Below, one piece after another: positions 1 through 11,500 of a stretch of 64,000 nucleotides of DNA (position 1 is the first letter of the stretch; each line of letters opens with the position of its first letter). The notes beneath the pieces were generated by a model. The model ran no database searches and was not told the DNA's origin. It saw only the letters and a list, made by a program, of their open reading frames with translations. Source of the stretch: Pleurodeles waltl (taxonomy: Eukaryota; Chordata; Amphibia; Caudata; Salamandridae); NCBI RefSeq assembly GCF_031143425.1, contig NC_090444.1:1310633324-1310697323 (forward strand), read 5' to 3'. Made by a program: the position numbers and the translations under genes.

Positions 1-120
1 TGTCTTGCTGAGGTACTACCACCCTCATGGTTGCATCAGGCTTGAGGTATTTGGCCTCAGTGTACAGGAGTACACCTCCCAATAGACCTGTGGGTACCAC
101 TGACATTACCCTGTTCTTCC
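1..120 (-). pseudogene. start of integrase region (zinc-binding side), partial
   Basis: In one minus frame, positions about 90-3 read ...EAKYLKPDATMRVVVPQQD. The V-V-P-Q-Q segment is typical of the stretch just before the HHCC zinc-binding domain of gypsy integrases. No reverse transcriptase is seen between the protease and this point; only about 370 bp separate them. The rest lies outside the window. Either the element has the PR-INT-RT order, or an internal deletion joined the two. Confidence 0.5.
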
Positions 121-490
121 TGTGCAGCTTGCTGCCTCAGCCTTTTAAGAGTGGGACAGGTTCATTGTCCTGGTACAGATCCTCCCTGCAGGGTCCCCCT
201 GGTCCCAAGAGCTCTACTGTGTCAGACACAAGCTCTTCATGCTCAGTTCCCTCTGGGGCCAACACATATTCTACCTGGGAAGAGGGGTTTTGACTTGGGA
301 TATGTTTAGAAGCTGGTCCCCTAGTCTTCTTGCCTTTTCTCTTGGAGGGTTCATTCTTCCAGGATCTAACACCTCTTGTTCACTTCAGAGTTTGCTCTGT
401 GCTCTGGTTTTGACACAACCCCATTCTGGGATCCCAAGCATTGCTGCATGGGTCCTCAGTTCTACTTCAGCCCAGGGACAATTCTCCAGA

Positions 491-856
491 TTATTTAAAA
501 GCAGACAGTCTACAGGGATGGATGGGGAAACAACCACTTCCTTCTGACCAACTACTCACCCAGTCCAAAGATAACATATCCATAAGATGGATCGTTGTGA
601 CATTGTTAGCAACGGTGACAGGATAAGCTTTCCCAATCAGGTACTGATCTGAGTTAACCAAGTGCTGGGTCACCATAGTGACACTAGCCCCAGTGTCCCT
701 CAAGGCGTCTATCTTAGCCCCATTAGTCAAGGGGTGCTGCCTGTATTTTTGCATATCAGTGAGCCAGACAGCACAGGATAAGTCTACCCCTCGCTCAGTG
801 ACTAATGCTGCCTCAGTGGGTTCATTGACTTGGTCAGGCCACAACTGAGATCCCAA
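491..856 (-). pseudogene. retrotransposon aspartic protease domain
   Basis: The open frame reads ...KIDALRDTGASVTMV..., with the D-T-G-A-S active-site loop of retroviral-type aspartic proteases at roughly residues 53-57 of this frame. It is followed by a beta-rich stretch (YPVTVANNVTTIHLMDM). The protease would process Gag-Pol. It sits immediately after the zinc-knuckle remnant, as expected, and the frame ends at 491. Downstream sequence continues in broken frames toward the integrase start. Confidence 0.7.
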
Positions 857-859
857 CTG

Positions 860-2089
860 GAGATTAGCAACTGCATTTACTGCTTGTGGAATATAGGTAT
901 TCTTTTGATTTTTACAGCTAAGGTCTCCAGTTTAGTGTCCTGTAGTTTTACAATTAGGGCAGAGTTATGGCACCAAGCCTTCTTGGGATCAAAGTGCTTC
1001 CCTTTGGACCCACCCTTAAACTGTGTGGAGTCTTGGGGTCCAACCTCCTGAGCAGGTTTTTGGGGACCTGGTGAAGACTCTTTGTTTTTATTTCGGTTCC
1101 CTTGGGAAATAATTTTGGCCTCTTTCTTGTGGTCTCCACCACCAGTGGTAGTTTTGGTTACCCTTTTTTTGACTCAGTGTTCTGTCTTCTTCCCCAACTC
1201 TAGAGGAGAAATTGGGCCTAGGTCTACCAGGAACGGATGCAGTTTCTCATTGTAATAATTAGCCAGTAGATGTTTTTTCACAATTAAACTGTAAGGCCCA
1301 TCATAATCGTGTATCCTTTTACCTTGTAACCAGCCACCCAGCTTTTTTACTGAAAAATCCACAAATTCTACCCAGGACTGACTCTAGGTTTTTCGAATCT
1401 CCCTGAATTTTAACCTGTATTCTTCAGTGGTAATTCTAAAGCCCTCAAAGAGAGTAGCTTTTATGAGGTCATAGGATTTAGCATCTGCCTCATTCAATAT
1501 CAAGAGTCTATCCCTGCAATTACTTGAGAACCGTTCTCACAAAAAATACCCCAAATGTTTCCCATCTACTTCCCTGGCTATGCAGGCTCTCTCATAGGCA
1601 GAAAACCACTGGATGAAATCATCACTTTCTGTGTAGGGGGGGGGGGGGGGCAACTCCTTTGGGGAGTTTATGGTTAAAATATTTCTTTAACTCTGTATTC
1701 CTTTGTATGCTGCCACCAGAGATGGGTCCTAGGCCCAACGTTCTTCTTTTTATCTCTATTTCCAAAAGCTGAATTTCTAAAGCCAACCTTTTGGTCATTG
1801 TTTCTAGACCCAGGACCTCCTCTGAGGTGCCTCCTGTTTCTGAGGTAAGGGAGCTCGTCTCCTCCTCCTCCTCACTCTCATTTGAGTTTTCTTGATTTTC
1901 TGGGGATTTTGCTCCTTCCAATTGATTTTCAGTCTCATATTATATCACAAGCCTTCTAAGCTTTTCTGAGGTAGCATGAGAACCAGCGTGAATTTGGTAT
2001 GCTTTAAAGAGAGCCCTTAGCTGGGTATAATTATAATCCATCCAAGGGATCAGGTCGAACTCCTGAACCTGGTTCTCTGCATCAGACAT
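860..2089 (-). pseudogene. gag polyprotein remnant with SCAN-like capsid
   Basis: The ATG at 2089 opens MSDAENQVQEFDLIPW and is followed by a stretch of about 45 residues to an in-frame stop near 1941. The frame resumes with an acidic and coiled-coil segment (1921-1622; ESEEEEE, then TKRLALEIQLLEIEIKRR). A Pro-rich stretch is encoded by a poly-G tract. A helical capsid segment follows at 1362-1174 (LIVKKHLLANYYNEKLHPFL, then LGKK.EH), which matches the style of SCAN-type capsids. Near 960-910 a zinc-knuckle-like CPNCKTTGH contains a stop and has abnormal spacing to the final Cys. Gag would form the particle core. Several stops and shifts make it non-functional. Confidence 0.7.
1636..1650. repeat. 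poly-G homopolymer tract (15 G)
   Basis: Fifteen consecutive G on the plus strand lie within the gag remnant, where the minus strand encodes a run of prolines. Such tracts slip easily, and this one probably contributed to frame loss in gag. Confidence 0.9.
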
Positions 2090-2349
2090 TTTATCTTACT
2101 AAAGTTGGGACCTTTTTAACAACTGTTAAAAACTTGTTCTAAGTCCTAACTAAAGTAAAGTATTTTAAATCTCTGATTACTATTTGAGGGACCTAACCAG
2201 GGCCCTATCAATTCTTTTTTTTTTTAAATAGTCCAATTGAAAAAGAAATTGCAATTGGTCTAAAGACAATTTTTTAGAGTCATTCATGTGATCACCTAAG
2301 TGGTAACATCAAATTCAAAAGTCTTAGCCTCCAACGCTGATCCACAAAA
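2090..2349 (-). other. 5' leader of copy A with candidate primer-binding site
   Basis: This non-coding stretch lies between the gag ATG and the LTR. Reading on the minus strand, a TGG-initiated sequence (2344-2331, TGGATCAGCGTTGG) begins five bases after the LTR edge, which is the expected place and form for a tRNA primer-binding site. The tRNA is not identified. A homologous leader occurs at 4370-4599 in copy B. Confidence 0.5.
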
Positions 2350-4122
2350 TGTAGGACGCTGGCTCTCTATATAGTGTACGAATATGACGTGCACTGTGCA
2401 GAGAGTCCAAGCAACCTCACTGTGGTATCCAGAGGTAAAAATCAGACCACTTATTGCTCTGTTTGTTGTACTAGTGTGGGTGAGCAGTTAGGGCAATCCA
2501 GAAGATGTGCTAAGCAATTGTTATATTCACAGTATCAATAAATGAATACACACACACAGAAGAATAACTTGACAACAATTTACAAAACTAATATAGATTT
2601 TTGTAACCTTTTTAAGACTGAGATTGTTGTTCTACAGTAAGTACTTTTTTAGTTATACATTTTCAAAGTTTAGAAAATATATGCTTTCTCATGCATAATT
2701 ACGCACCATAGAAATCAATGGGAGAAAATAGAAAAATGCATATAAAATCAGGAAATGCTCTCACAAATGTCACCTTCTGTTTTTAGGTCTAGTTCATAAA
2801 CAGGTCCAATGGGCTAGTTGGAGAAGTCTGGGTGGTTCCCTGTTTGAGTGAGAGCAGCGGCTGCAAGTCTTGGAGCTGGTGCACTGAAGAGAATGGGGCC
2901 ACACTGCACAGAGGGACTTAAAGGTAAGTCTGCCAGGTCCCTTTGGAGGAGGGAGCTCACAAGGGCTTGGGGTACAGCTGGTTGGTCAGTGCAGGAGGCA
3001 GGAAAGCTGGGTGCAGTGCAGATAGGTCAGCCAGGTGTTGGGCGTTTTGGAGTCCTCAGGGTCAGGAGCTGGCAGCTTTGAGGGTGGATTGCAGGTCAGC
3101 AGAGCCACTCAGGGAGTGGATCTCAGGTGCCCTGATGTCCCATGAATGGTGCTTGCTTCTGGGCTTTTGGAAGTCAGGAGTGGACTCTGCTCCTGGGTGT
3201 CCAACATTGGGGGTCCAGGGACTGGTATGCCACAGCCTTAGAAGCCCTAGTGCCACCAAACGTGGTGCAGTTGCCGGCCTTGTCCTCTGAAGTTCTTGTC
3301 CTACTTTTGGCTGGGCTGCTGGGTCCAGGTCATTGATCAGCAGCAGGTCAGTAAACCAGACTTCATGGTCTCCTTGCCTGCTTTCACCACAGGAGTCCAG
3401 AATTGTGTCTGTTGGTGGCAGGCTGGGTGAGACCAGTCAGCAACCATGACAGGGCTGTTAGGTTTTGCAGGGAGCACTTCTAAGGTGCCCTCTGGGTGCA
3501 TTTTATTATAAATCCCACAGTGGAATCAGTGTGGATTTATTATTCTGAGTTCTTTGATACCAAAGAACCCAGTGTTCAGAGAGGCCATCATGTAGCTCGG
3601 GAACTTGTAGTGACCAGTGTCCAGCACATGCATTTGCTATGGCTTCCCTGTACACCTGCTATGTCTAAGAATTGGCAAAGACACAGTAGGGGCATATCTG
3701 TCCATGCACAAATGCCCTCACATTCATTGTAGTTCTCCCTGCCTTCGGGCTGTATGCCGGCCACTGGAGTGACTTACCTATTCTGTATGCAGTGTTAGTG
3801 CGCATGGCACCCAGGGTGAGTGTCATGTCGAGTTTGCAACTTTGGGTATACCTTGTCATGCACTTGTAATGGCAGTTTTCGTGAGGCTGGCGTGTGGATT
3901 CTCAAAGCGGCAAAATTGGTGCTGCAGCTCTGGGGTAGCTCTTCAGAACCCATGCCCTAGGTACCATGGGTACAATTTACTAAGGGCATGCAAGGGTGGC
4001 TGAAGAGATCTGGCCCTGGGAACCTGTTTGACAAGGGCCCAGGGCACTTACAGTTCAAAACCACACCATGTTCCAGGGAAAACTTGGGGGGATAACCAGG
4101 TAAAAAGAAGCACTTTCCCACA
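2350..4122 (-). repeat. LTR of copy A
   Basis: On the plus strand the repeat starts TGTAGGACGCTGG and ends CTTTCCCACA, giving TG...CA termini. The right 700 bp (3411-4119) are clearly homologous to 7346-8091 in the same orientation, and its left 300 bp resemble 4600-4900. The length is about 1.77 kb, with a GC-rich middle. Short ORFs inside have no recognisable product. The right edge falls directly against a gag fragment of another copy, so this marks an insertion boundary. Confidence 0.65.
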
Positions 4123-4370
4123 CCCTTCATGAGGTCATAGGACTCAGCATCTGTCTCATCAAGTGTCAGGAGTCTATCCCTGCACTTGTCTGAAAACATC
4201 TCCCAGAGTAGAAAGTCCCAATATTTTTGTTGAGTTTCCTCATTCTACAAGCCCTCTCAAAGGGGGAGAGACATTTGGTATTACCATCACCTTCTCCGTA
4301 TTTGGGGACAATTCGTTTGGGGATTTTGGGATCAAAAGCTATCTCTTTCTCCCTCATTAAGTTGTTGGTG
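4123..4370 (-). pseudogene. gag fragment of a second gypsy copy (B)
   Basis: The plus-strand text around 4130-4200 (GAGGTCATAGGACTCAGCAT and onward) matches 1465-1535 of copy A. Similarity continues to about 4360, parallel to copy A positions up to about 1690. It then jumps to leader sequence, so the N-terminal half of gag is missing by internal deletion. This fragment is the target into which copy A inserted. Confidence 0.6.
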
Positions 4371-4599
4371 TCACCAGAGGCCTAACTATCTTGTAACTTT
4401 TAAAATTTCTAACAAAAGGACTGGGGAGCTTAACCAAGGCCCTGATAGACCAGATTAGAAATTTGGAAAGATTGAAAAATAGAAAATTGAAAAATATTTT
4501 TGCCAACTAAAGTCAATTGTGGATTCTTTAGTGGGTTCATAATACTGACAGAGTGGTACAGTGCATGCAAAGTCTTCTTCCCTACAGCTGTACCACCAA
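4371..4599 (-). other. leader region of gypsy copy B
   Basis: This stretch resembles copy A 2160-2349 (shared pieces around AACCAAGGCCCTGATAGACC and the A-rich tract). It ends just before a TGTAGGTAGCTGGGTCT LTR-like start at 4600. Confidence 0.45.
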
Positions 4600-7500
4600 T
4601 GTAGGTAGCTGGGTCTGTATCTACTAGACCAAAAAGAGGTACATTGTGTAAATATTCCAAGCAAACCCCATACAAATTACAGATGCACAAATGACAGCCC
4701 ACATGCTCTCTTTTGAGGTAGTGTGGGTGAGCAGTTGGGCATATGAGAGGGTAGTGCTAAGCACGTAACACACACACAGGCAGTAAGTGAGACACGCACT
4801 CAATAAAGAAATCCAACACCAATTTATAAAAATAACGCATACTTCTATATAAAGTTAGATACCAAGATCACTGGAATCAGTTAAGTACTTTTCAAGATAG
4901 GAATTTTTAGATTTTTCAAAGGTTTTTCTGTAGCTGCAATGTTACTCTACATGAGAGAAAACATACACAGCAACCAGGCACTTCACAGCAACTTACAAGA
5001 CCAATCTTCTGTAAGTAGGGCGCAGGGTCCTAGGCCACACCAACAGGTCACCTGAGGCGGCACTGTGTTGGCAGAGTGCAGTGAGGCAGTTCAACTTCGG
5101 GTGCCCTGTGTAAGTCTATGGTGATTGGTCCAGTCACAAAGATGCTGCAGGGGTGGACTGAGAGTCCAGTCCGGGTGACCCACCAATGGGGTTTAAGTCT
5201 TGCAATGCTCAGGGACGTGGGGACACAAGTGGTCCTGTTCTCCTCGGTCTAGGGTATCCGAGTGCACAGGTGGTTTGGACCGTTGGGTTTCAGTTACCAG
5301 TTGCAGTGGAGGGGGCCCACAGAAACAGGCTGCAGGCGTGGTCTGGGGGAACCAGCCTGGCCAAACCAACAAGTGGACTCGGGTCTCATGAGCCAGGGGG
5401 ATGTAGGGACACCAGTGGTCCTTTTGTCCTCGGTTTGGGTGCCGAGGTGGAGTGGACCATCGGGTCTCTGTCACTAGAGGCAGTCGCAGTTGGGGCGGCC
5501 TGCATTCAAAAGCTGCAAGCGCCATTGGAAAGTCCACAGTGGGTGAACTCAAGGTGGGTTTTGAGTCTGGGAACCACGTATACACCATTGGTCCACTTCA
5601 TCTTAGACTATACGGCTTGGGTGCAGTAGTGATGTCCGGCGTTAGATTTTTGACGGTCCTGGGTCCTCACAACTCTTCTTTGGTTTTCTGCAGATGCAGG
5701 AAAACAGCTCCTCTGCTCCAAGGGAGTTTTTCTTGGCAATTTGCGACGCACTGGAAGGTCTCCCGGTTTCTTGGCAGCTGCAGTGGCAGGACAGGTCAGT
5801 TACTCCTCAAGGGTTGGGTGCATCAGGTAGGCTGGCAGAGTTGGCACCAAGGCAGTCATGCTCCTAGGTTCTTTGTCAACAGGGGGTCCCCTTAATACTC
5901 AATTTAGGGGCCGTTAAGTGGAGTGAATAGTAGTAGCCAATGGGCTACTTAACTTTGGAGCCACTACACCTGTCGAGGTGGGGCCACTCACCTGTAAAGA
6001 AGGATGTCTGCAGGGGTGATGGTATGCATGACCTCCTGGAACACCACTAGGCACTTCCTGGTGGACACAGAAACCCTGGCAGGTGTCCCAAAAGGAATGG
6101 GGGAGTGGAAGAGAAAGAGACAAAACACTGCCACGTCTTGCCGGTCCACTCTGGGTTCTAACAGTTAGGGTGGCACAGTATGGTTTGGTTTCACTGTGTG
6201 TGTGAAAAACCCTTCGAAAAGCAAATTCCTCAAACCTGAAACACATGCATGAATGACACAATTTAAATCCAAGCGTTATGCTATTAGAGAAAGAAAGGTC
6301 ACATAAAAGCTCTTTTAAAATTGCACTGTCACTTTTTGTAGTTCTTGAGCTCAAGCAGATTTCCGGAAGCACATTTAGGCATGTAACTACAATAATAATG
6401 TGGAATGTGCAGGAATGCATTTGTCTCTTCATGATAAGCACTCTGACAAAATACGAGGTCTGAAATACACCAGCAGTTCTATGAAAGCGCAGCACTCAAA
6501 GAACAAACTCCCTGGAGAATACTAGTCACTTAGCTGCGGTCTTTTCCGGAGTGCTGGAGGGATGCCTGGTGTGAGCTGGTTCAGGAACGAAGAAAAGAAT
6601 TGCCTCAAAAGTCCTGAAACGACAATGACAGCAGGGGCTGGACTGCCAAGTCGGGTGCTGAGATCAGGAAGCAAAACAAAGTCAAGCAGGGAGGCATGCT
6701 TCACTCTGCTATTTATAGCCAATCAGGAAAGCAGTTGAGTTTCCACATGTGGATGAGTCCCCACATCCAATTAGAAGCACATGTCTACACCTGCTCACAT
6801 TAGCAAACAAGCATTGATAAAACCAATTGTGTAACACAGAACATTATGTTTACTTAGAAACATGAAGGTTTAACCAAGAACAGAGATATGATTTAACCCT
6901 AATCCTTGGGGATGCTGACAGATAACGCAGGAGGCACCTTGGGGATTCCCGACAACACCCTCTAGATGACCACTTCCTTTGGTAGCGGGAATAACCATGT
7001 ACCGGAGTTCCTACTTTCACCACACACAAGATGATGGTATTCCTAAGGCTATGTTGCACCCTAGGGGTGTGTCCAGCCTTCAAATGCAACACACCTTCTC
7101 CACAGCTAATTTCCCTACTGTCCAGGTGCCAAATGGGACCTGGGGCGGCGGGGTTGTTTTTTTCCTCTGAGGAGAGCCAGATCTGCATACCAAAGCCAGT
7201 GGGCTCCTTTGACGCTTCCTGTGTTGGAATCCAGATTTGCAGGTCATCCTGTTGAGAGAGGTGTGTAACACCCTTGCCAGTGTAGGCTTTTGTTCCTGAC
7301 TTCCAGAGAGCAAAGACTCTCACTCCTGAGGGTCAGAAATTTGTATGTTGGTGGCAGACTGGCTAGAACTAGTAAGTTAGCCCACCAGCCGTTGGTAGGT
7401 TTTCAAGGGCATCTCTAAGGTGCAATCGGGGTGCACGTATTAATAAATCCAGACTGTAATCAGCGAGGGTTTATTAGTATGAAAAGTTTGATACAAAACC

Positions 7501-8091
7501 CCTATTTTCAGTGAAGCCATAATGTAGTTGGGGAACTCGTATTGACTAGTGTCTAGCACATGTATTTTGAATGGCTTCCGTTTTCACTTACTATGTCTAA
7601 GAGTCAACAAAGACATAGTAGGGGCATATTTGCTCAGCCATACATGCTCTCACCTGTAATATAATGCACCCTGCCTCAGGGCTGTCAGCCCTGCTGTAGG
7701 GGTAACTTATACATACTACAGACAGTGTTAGGGGACATGGCACACAATGGTGTGCCAGGTCATGTTTTCACTTTTTGGAGCACCTGCAATGACAGTCTAC
7801 ATAGGTTTGGTGCTGGGTCCCTCAGAGTGGCACAAGCTGTGCTGCACCTCTTGGAGACCCTCTTCAGTGCCTAAGCCCCAGGTACCAGAGGCACCATTTA
7901 CTAGGGAGTAATATAGGTGCTAAAGGGCCCGTCCACTTGGGGATCAGGTGACCAGGTGTCTTGTTTTGAGGAAGGAAAACTGGCACTGGGGTCCTGGTTA
8001 GCAGAAACCCAGTGCACTTCAGTCAAAGTTGCATCAAAAACCAGGCAAAATGTGGGGGCTTCTGCAACCAGGACCCAGCTTCTTACACATA
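4600..8091 (-). repeat. LTR of copy B, apparently enlarged by insertion
   Basis: The start at 4600 mirrors the LTR start of copy A, and 7346-8091 mirrors the LTR end of copy A (landmarks GTTGGTGGCAG, CTATGTCTAAGA, CAGTGTTAG). The span is about twice the length of LTR A, so about 1.7 kb of extra sequence, most likely between about 5900 and 7340, has been inserted or amplified. The middle 5040-5900 is GC-rich with long but meaningless ORFs on both strands. I see no gene in it. Confidence 0.45.
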
Positions 8092-9903
8092 GTCAATGCC
8101 ATTCCATTCTCATGAATAACTTCAAATGTCTAATTAAAGTCTTTGTACCTCAGCCCAAATTAGATGGAGCCCAGGCATAGCTTTGTATGTTTTGGCACAG
8201 TCTCAAATGACCAGGAAAAGCCTCAAATGTCCAGGCCTGTCTATCATGTAGCCAGACAAGATCCCATATAATTGGGTATTACTGTCATATGTCCAGATGT
8301 TGTCTGAATTGACCCATGCAATATGGTGTTAATACATACTTCATAGTCTTAGCCTTTGAGAGTAGAGCTGCCTCTCAAATGACACAAACCTCACAGGTTT
8401 AAAGTACAGACAGCTAAAATATCCCTTAATTTGCACCGCTTGGGCCCTCTTAGACATTGGACAGCAAAACTATCCCTAGGCTTCAGTAGATGCTACAGGC
8501 TCTGGCTTCAGACAACACAACTAGCCCTTATCTTTAACTGCTGTTATAGATTTAGACAAAGTGAAATAGTTTTTGAGGTTCAGAGACTAGTTATCTGTCA
8601 GATTAAACAGGTGTTACTGGGTCAAGCCTCAGTGGCATCTTTAGGTTTACCATTAAAAACATAAACTACAAGCCACAGAATTTAAAGCACAGTTAGTTAA
8701 ATGGCAAGCTAATATTAAGGTGCTCCACATAACATGGGATTGCTACTTGGCTGCATAATGTATACAATGCCATGAGGTAAACCCTTAAGTAGAAGTTATA
8801 GTGAGCTGCTTCACCTCTCAGTTGCTCTAGTGAGAAGAACAGCCACATCAGCTTCCTGCAAACACGTTTGTGCTTAATGCATTGCCTGAGGATGTTCTTA
8901 TATTCCTTCTGCCGGCAATAACTGTCCGTAAAAGTCCAGGATCTCTGCTGAGCCACCCATTCCTCCTCACAAGGGAGGTCCATGCAGGTGAGCAATGCGG
9001 GGTTACTTTACTGATCCTCGCCTGTGGCTGTACTATTGGGGCGGGCTCTCCTTACCAGATGTAGGTTCTCCTACCTCGAGATTCAGTCTTTCTCACCATG
9101 CAGACTGGTGACTAACAGAGCATGGACGACGAATAGGCCCTGTCCAGGCTATTTTAAGTTTTGTTCAGATGAATGAATTTATTTTAACTTTTAATGTTGC
9201 CCTTCAACATATGTGTATGTTACGCTATGTTTTCTGATATAGCATGGGACCAGCCAACAGTCAATTAATTTATAAAACTGGCACATTACATGTGTCTTCA
9301 CCATGTCATCTTTTTTAAACTTTGATTAAATGTTGCTTTCTAACTTTTTTATGACTGTTCTGTTTAACATCCTTCCGACAATTTTCTCTAGCACCAAAAA
9401 AGCTTGCTGCCACTAATGTGCTTTCATTTCATTGATTCATTTAAAACACAGAGGTAACTGAAAACATATAATCATGGGTAAGATTAAATTTTCTGAGAGC
9501 AATGGAAAAATCGCTAATACGGTAACATCTTTCGTCACATCCTTCATTAGTTATTAGTTCTTCCCTTGGTGCCATCCGCAAAGGAATCGAACTTATCTGA
9601 CTTAGCATTAAAATGCTGTGTCCTCTTCTCAACATCGCCCCGCATTCTTTATACCCAGTTACCACCCCATCTCCAAACGGAAATCCTAACTGAAAGACTC
9701 GACCTGACTTCCAGCAAAGATTTTAATGCCCTTCCCCCGATAATGTTGATGAAAGTAAAATTATACAAAGAATATACTCAAAACCATTAAAGACAGTGGG
9801 AACCTTGGCATTGTGTACCGTGGTTAAACGAATTCATTGTTTTTCCCTGTTGCTCTTTAAGGTGACAATATAATAACTGCATGAGACTCCATTTCGAGGC
9901 TAA
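8092..9903. other. unassigned stretch
   Basis: 8100-8330 has loosely repeated CAAATGTCCAG-like words. The rest is AT-rich with no recognisable domain. A minus-strand open frame at 9665-9441 could be the C-terminal end of the LINE that resumes at 10604, but no motif confirms it. Confidence 0.4.
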
Positions 9904-10603
9904 GGGCCAGATGTAGGTAGCGTTTTGAATGGTGCAAACTGCGAAAATCGCAGTTTGCGCCATGCAAAACGCGCATCGCGATGCACATTCCCATTTTGCG
10001 AGTCAGTACCGACTTGCAAAATGGGAATGCGACTCGCAAATAGGAAGGGGTGTTCCCTTCCTATTTGCGACTCGCACTGCGATGCTGAATTGCTTTGTGA
10101 CCGCGAACGCGGTCGCAAAGCAATTCGCAGTTACCACCAGTGTCACACTGGTGGTAACCCATTCGCAAAAGGGAAGGGGTCCCCATGGGACCCCTTCCCC
10201 TTTGTGAATGTCAACATAAATGTTTTTTCAGAGCAGGCAGTGGTCCAATGGACCACTGCCAACTCTGAAAAACCGAAACCAAATGGTTTCGTAATTTTTT
10301 TGTATTGCAACTCATTTTCCTTTAAGGAAAACGGGCTGCAATACAAAAAAATAAACTGCTTTATTTAAAAAGCAGTTACAGACATGGAGGTCTACTGTCT
10401 CCAGCAGGCCACCATCCCTGTGAGTGCAGGGAATCACAATGGGGTCGCAAAATGCGACCCACCTCATTAACATTAACCCCATTGCGATTCGCAGACGGTG
10501 TCTGAGACACCGTTCTGCATCCGATTTTGCGATTCGGAAATTGCGAGTCGCACCGACTCGCAATTTCCGAATCGCAAAATCGGAATTTGTTACATCTGGC
10601 CCC
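9904..10603. mobile_element. serial-hairpin MITE, copy 1 (700 bp)
   Basis: The element is bounded by GGGCCAGATGTA and its inverse TACATCTGGCCCC, with a TAA direct duplication on both sides (9901-9903 and 10604-10606). The body is an almost continuous chain of palindromes: 9920-9972, 9986-10029, about 10029-10075, 10087-10126, 10130-10158, about 10160-10209, 10224-10273, about 10296-10352, 10352-10378, about 10493-10514 and 10521-10583. The 3-bp duplication fits PIF/Harbinger transposition. It encodes no protein; the open frames here are by-products of CpG-rich hairpin arms. The second copy at 24744-25474 shares the same ends and plan. Confidence 0.9.
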
Positions 10604-11500
10604 TAATGTCTAATAGGCAGCCTGGAATTCAAAGTTTGAGTTAATATATATCGTAGGTATTTATAATAGGGAATCCGTTCTAGTTTCTCTCAATTTAAGT
10701 TGCATCGGTGGTTGGTTCTAATTTAGTTTTTGGAAGAAATCATTTTTTTTACTCTTATTTATTTTCAGGAAGTTTGTATTTGAATAAAACAAATATTCAG
10801 CGTCTTTTGCAGGCCAAGCGCAGTTAGGTCAAACATAATGGTACCCTCTGTATAGTTCAGGGTGTTGATCTTTTTCCTCCAAAATTTGGGGGAAAGCATG
10901 GCAGGGGCCTACATGTTTTTTTAAAGTCATGAATGTACAACGTGAACAGCAAAGAGCCTAACAGACACCCCCGCATTAATTTATTTAATGTAGCTATTAT
11001 AGCAGATGTCCTTCTGATTACCACATTAAAATCCTTGCCCAAGAATCCAACTCTTAGTATTCTTAACAACCACAAAGGGATACCTGAATCCGCCAGCTTA
11101 GGCCACAATGTTGGCCGACCCACCTGATCAAAGGCAGTGGCGAAGTCAATAAATGTGGTGACAACTACCTCATTTTTACCTGAAATATACTTTTCCAAAA
11201 TAATTTGTATGGCAGCAATATTATCCAAACCAGAATGGTCGAGACGGAAAACCACGTTCTCTAAGGGTAAAATTCCTCTGTCCTATTTTCAAGACTGGAG
11301 ATAGTCTAGTATTGAGACAGCAAACATTTCATCCTTCCTGGAATCTAAACCATCCCATTGTTTTGCAGACAGTGAAAAGTGGATCCAGAAACTTCGCCAA
11401 ACTTCAGTGTGATGTTTAGCCCATCTGAACACTGGACTATTGTTTGTCTTGCTGTACAAATAATTTTGATGATATTGTCGGTAGTGAGGGCTCACTTGTG
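10604..11500 (-). pseudogene. non-LTR retrotransposon reverse transcriptase fragment
   Basis: Minus frame 11255-10857 contains TTFIDFATAFDQVGRPTLWP (the fingers/palm motif with the first catalytic Asp) and GCLLGSLLFTLYIHDF (the QGxxLSPLLF-like motif, with Gln lost). Downstream, near 10850, a broken frame reads YTEGTIMFDLT where LINEs have Y-A-D-D, so the catalytic motif is gone. Upstream to 11495 a short frame may be more of ORF2. The clade is not assigned. MITE copy 1 lies immediately downstream and may have split this LINE. Confidence 0.65.

Larger units (their letters stand above)
1..4122 (-). mobile_element. Gmr1-like Ty3/gypsy retrotransposon, copy A (truncated by window edge)
   Basis: A minus-strand LTR retrotransposon enters from the left edge. 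Read in its own direction it has an LTR (4122-2350), leader (2349-2090), gag (from 2089), protease (about 856-491) and the beginning of an integrase at the edge. Integrase directly after protease, together with a SCAN-like capsid, is the arrangement known for Gmr1-type gypsy elements, whose pol order is PR-INT-RT. All reading frames carry stops or shifts, so this copy is dead. Its right LTR end lies inside gag of a second related element. Confidence 0.75.

Noticed and set aside
5186..5895. Two 147-codon plus ORFs
   Set aside because: They lie inside a GC-rich LTR, overlap open frames on the other strand and show no domain.
9925..10368. 147-codon ORF in the hairpin MITE
   Set aside because: Stop-poor CpG-rich palindromes create it; copy 2 does not keep the frame.
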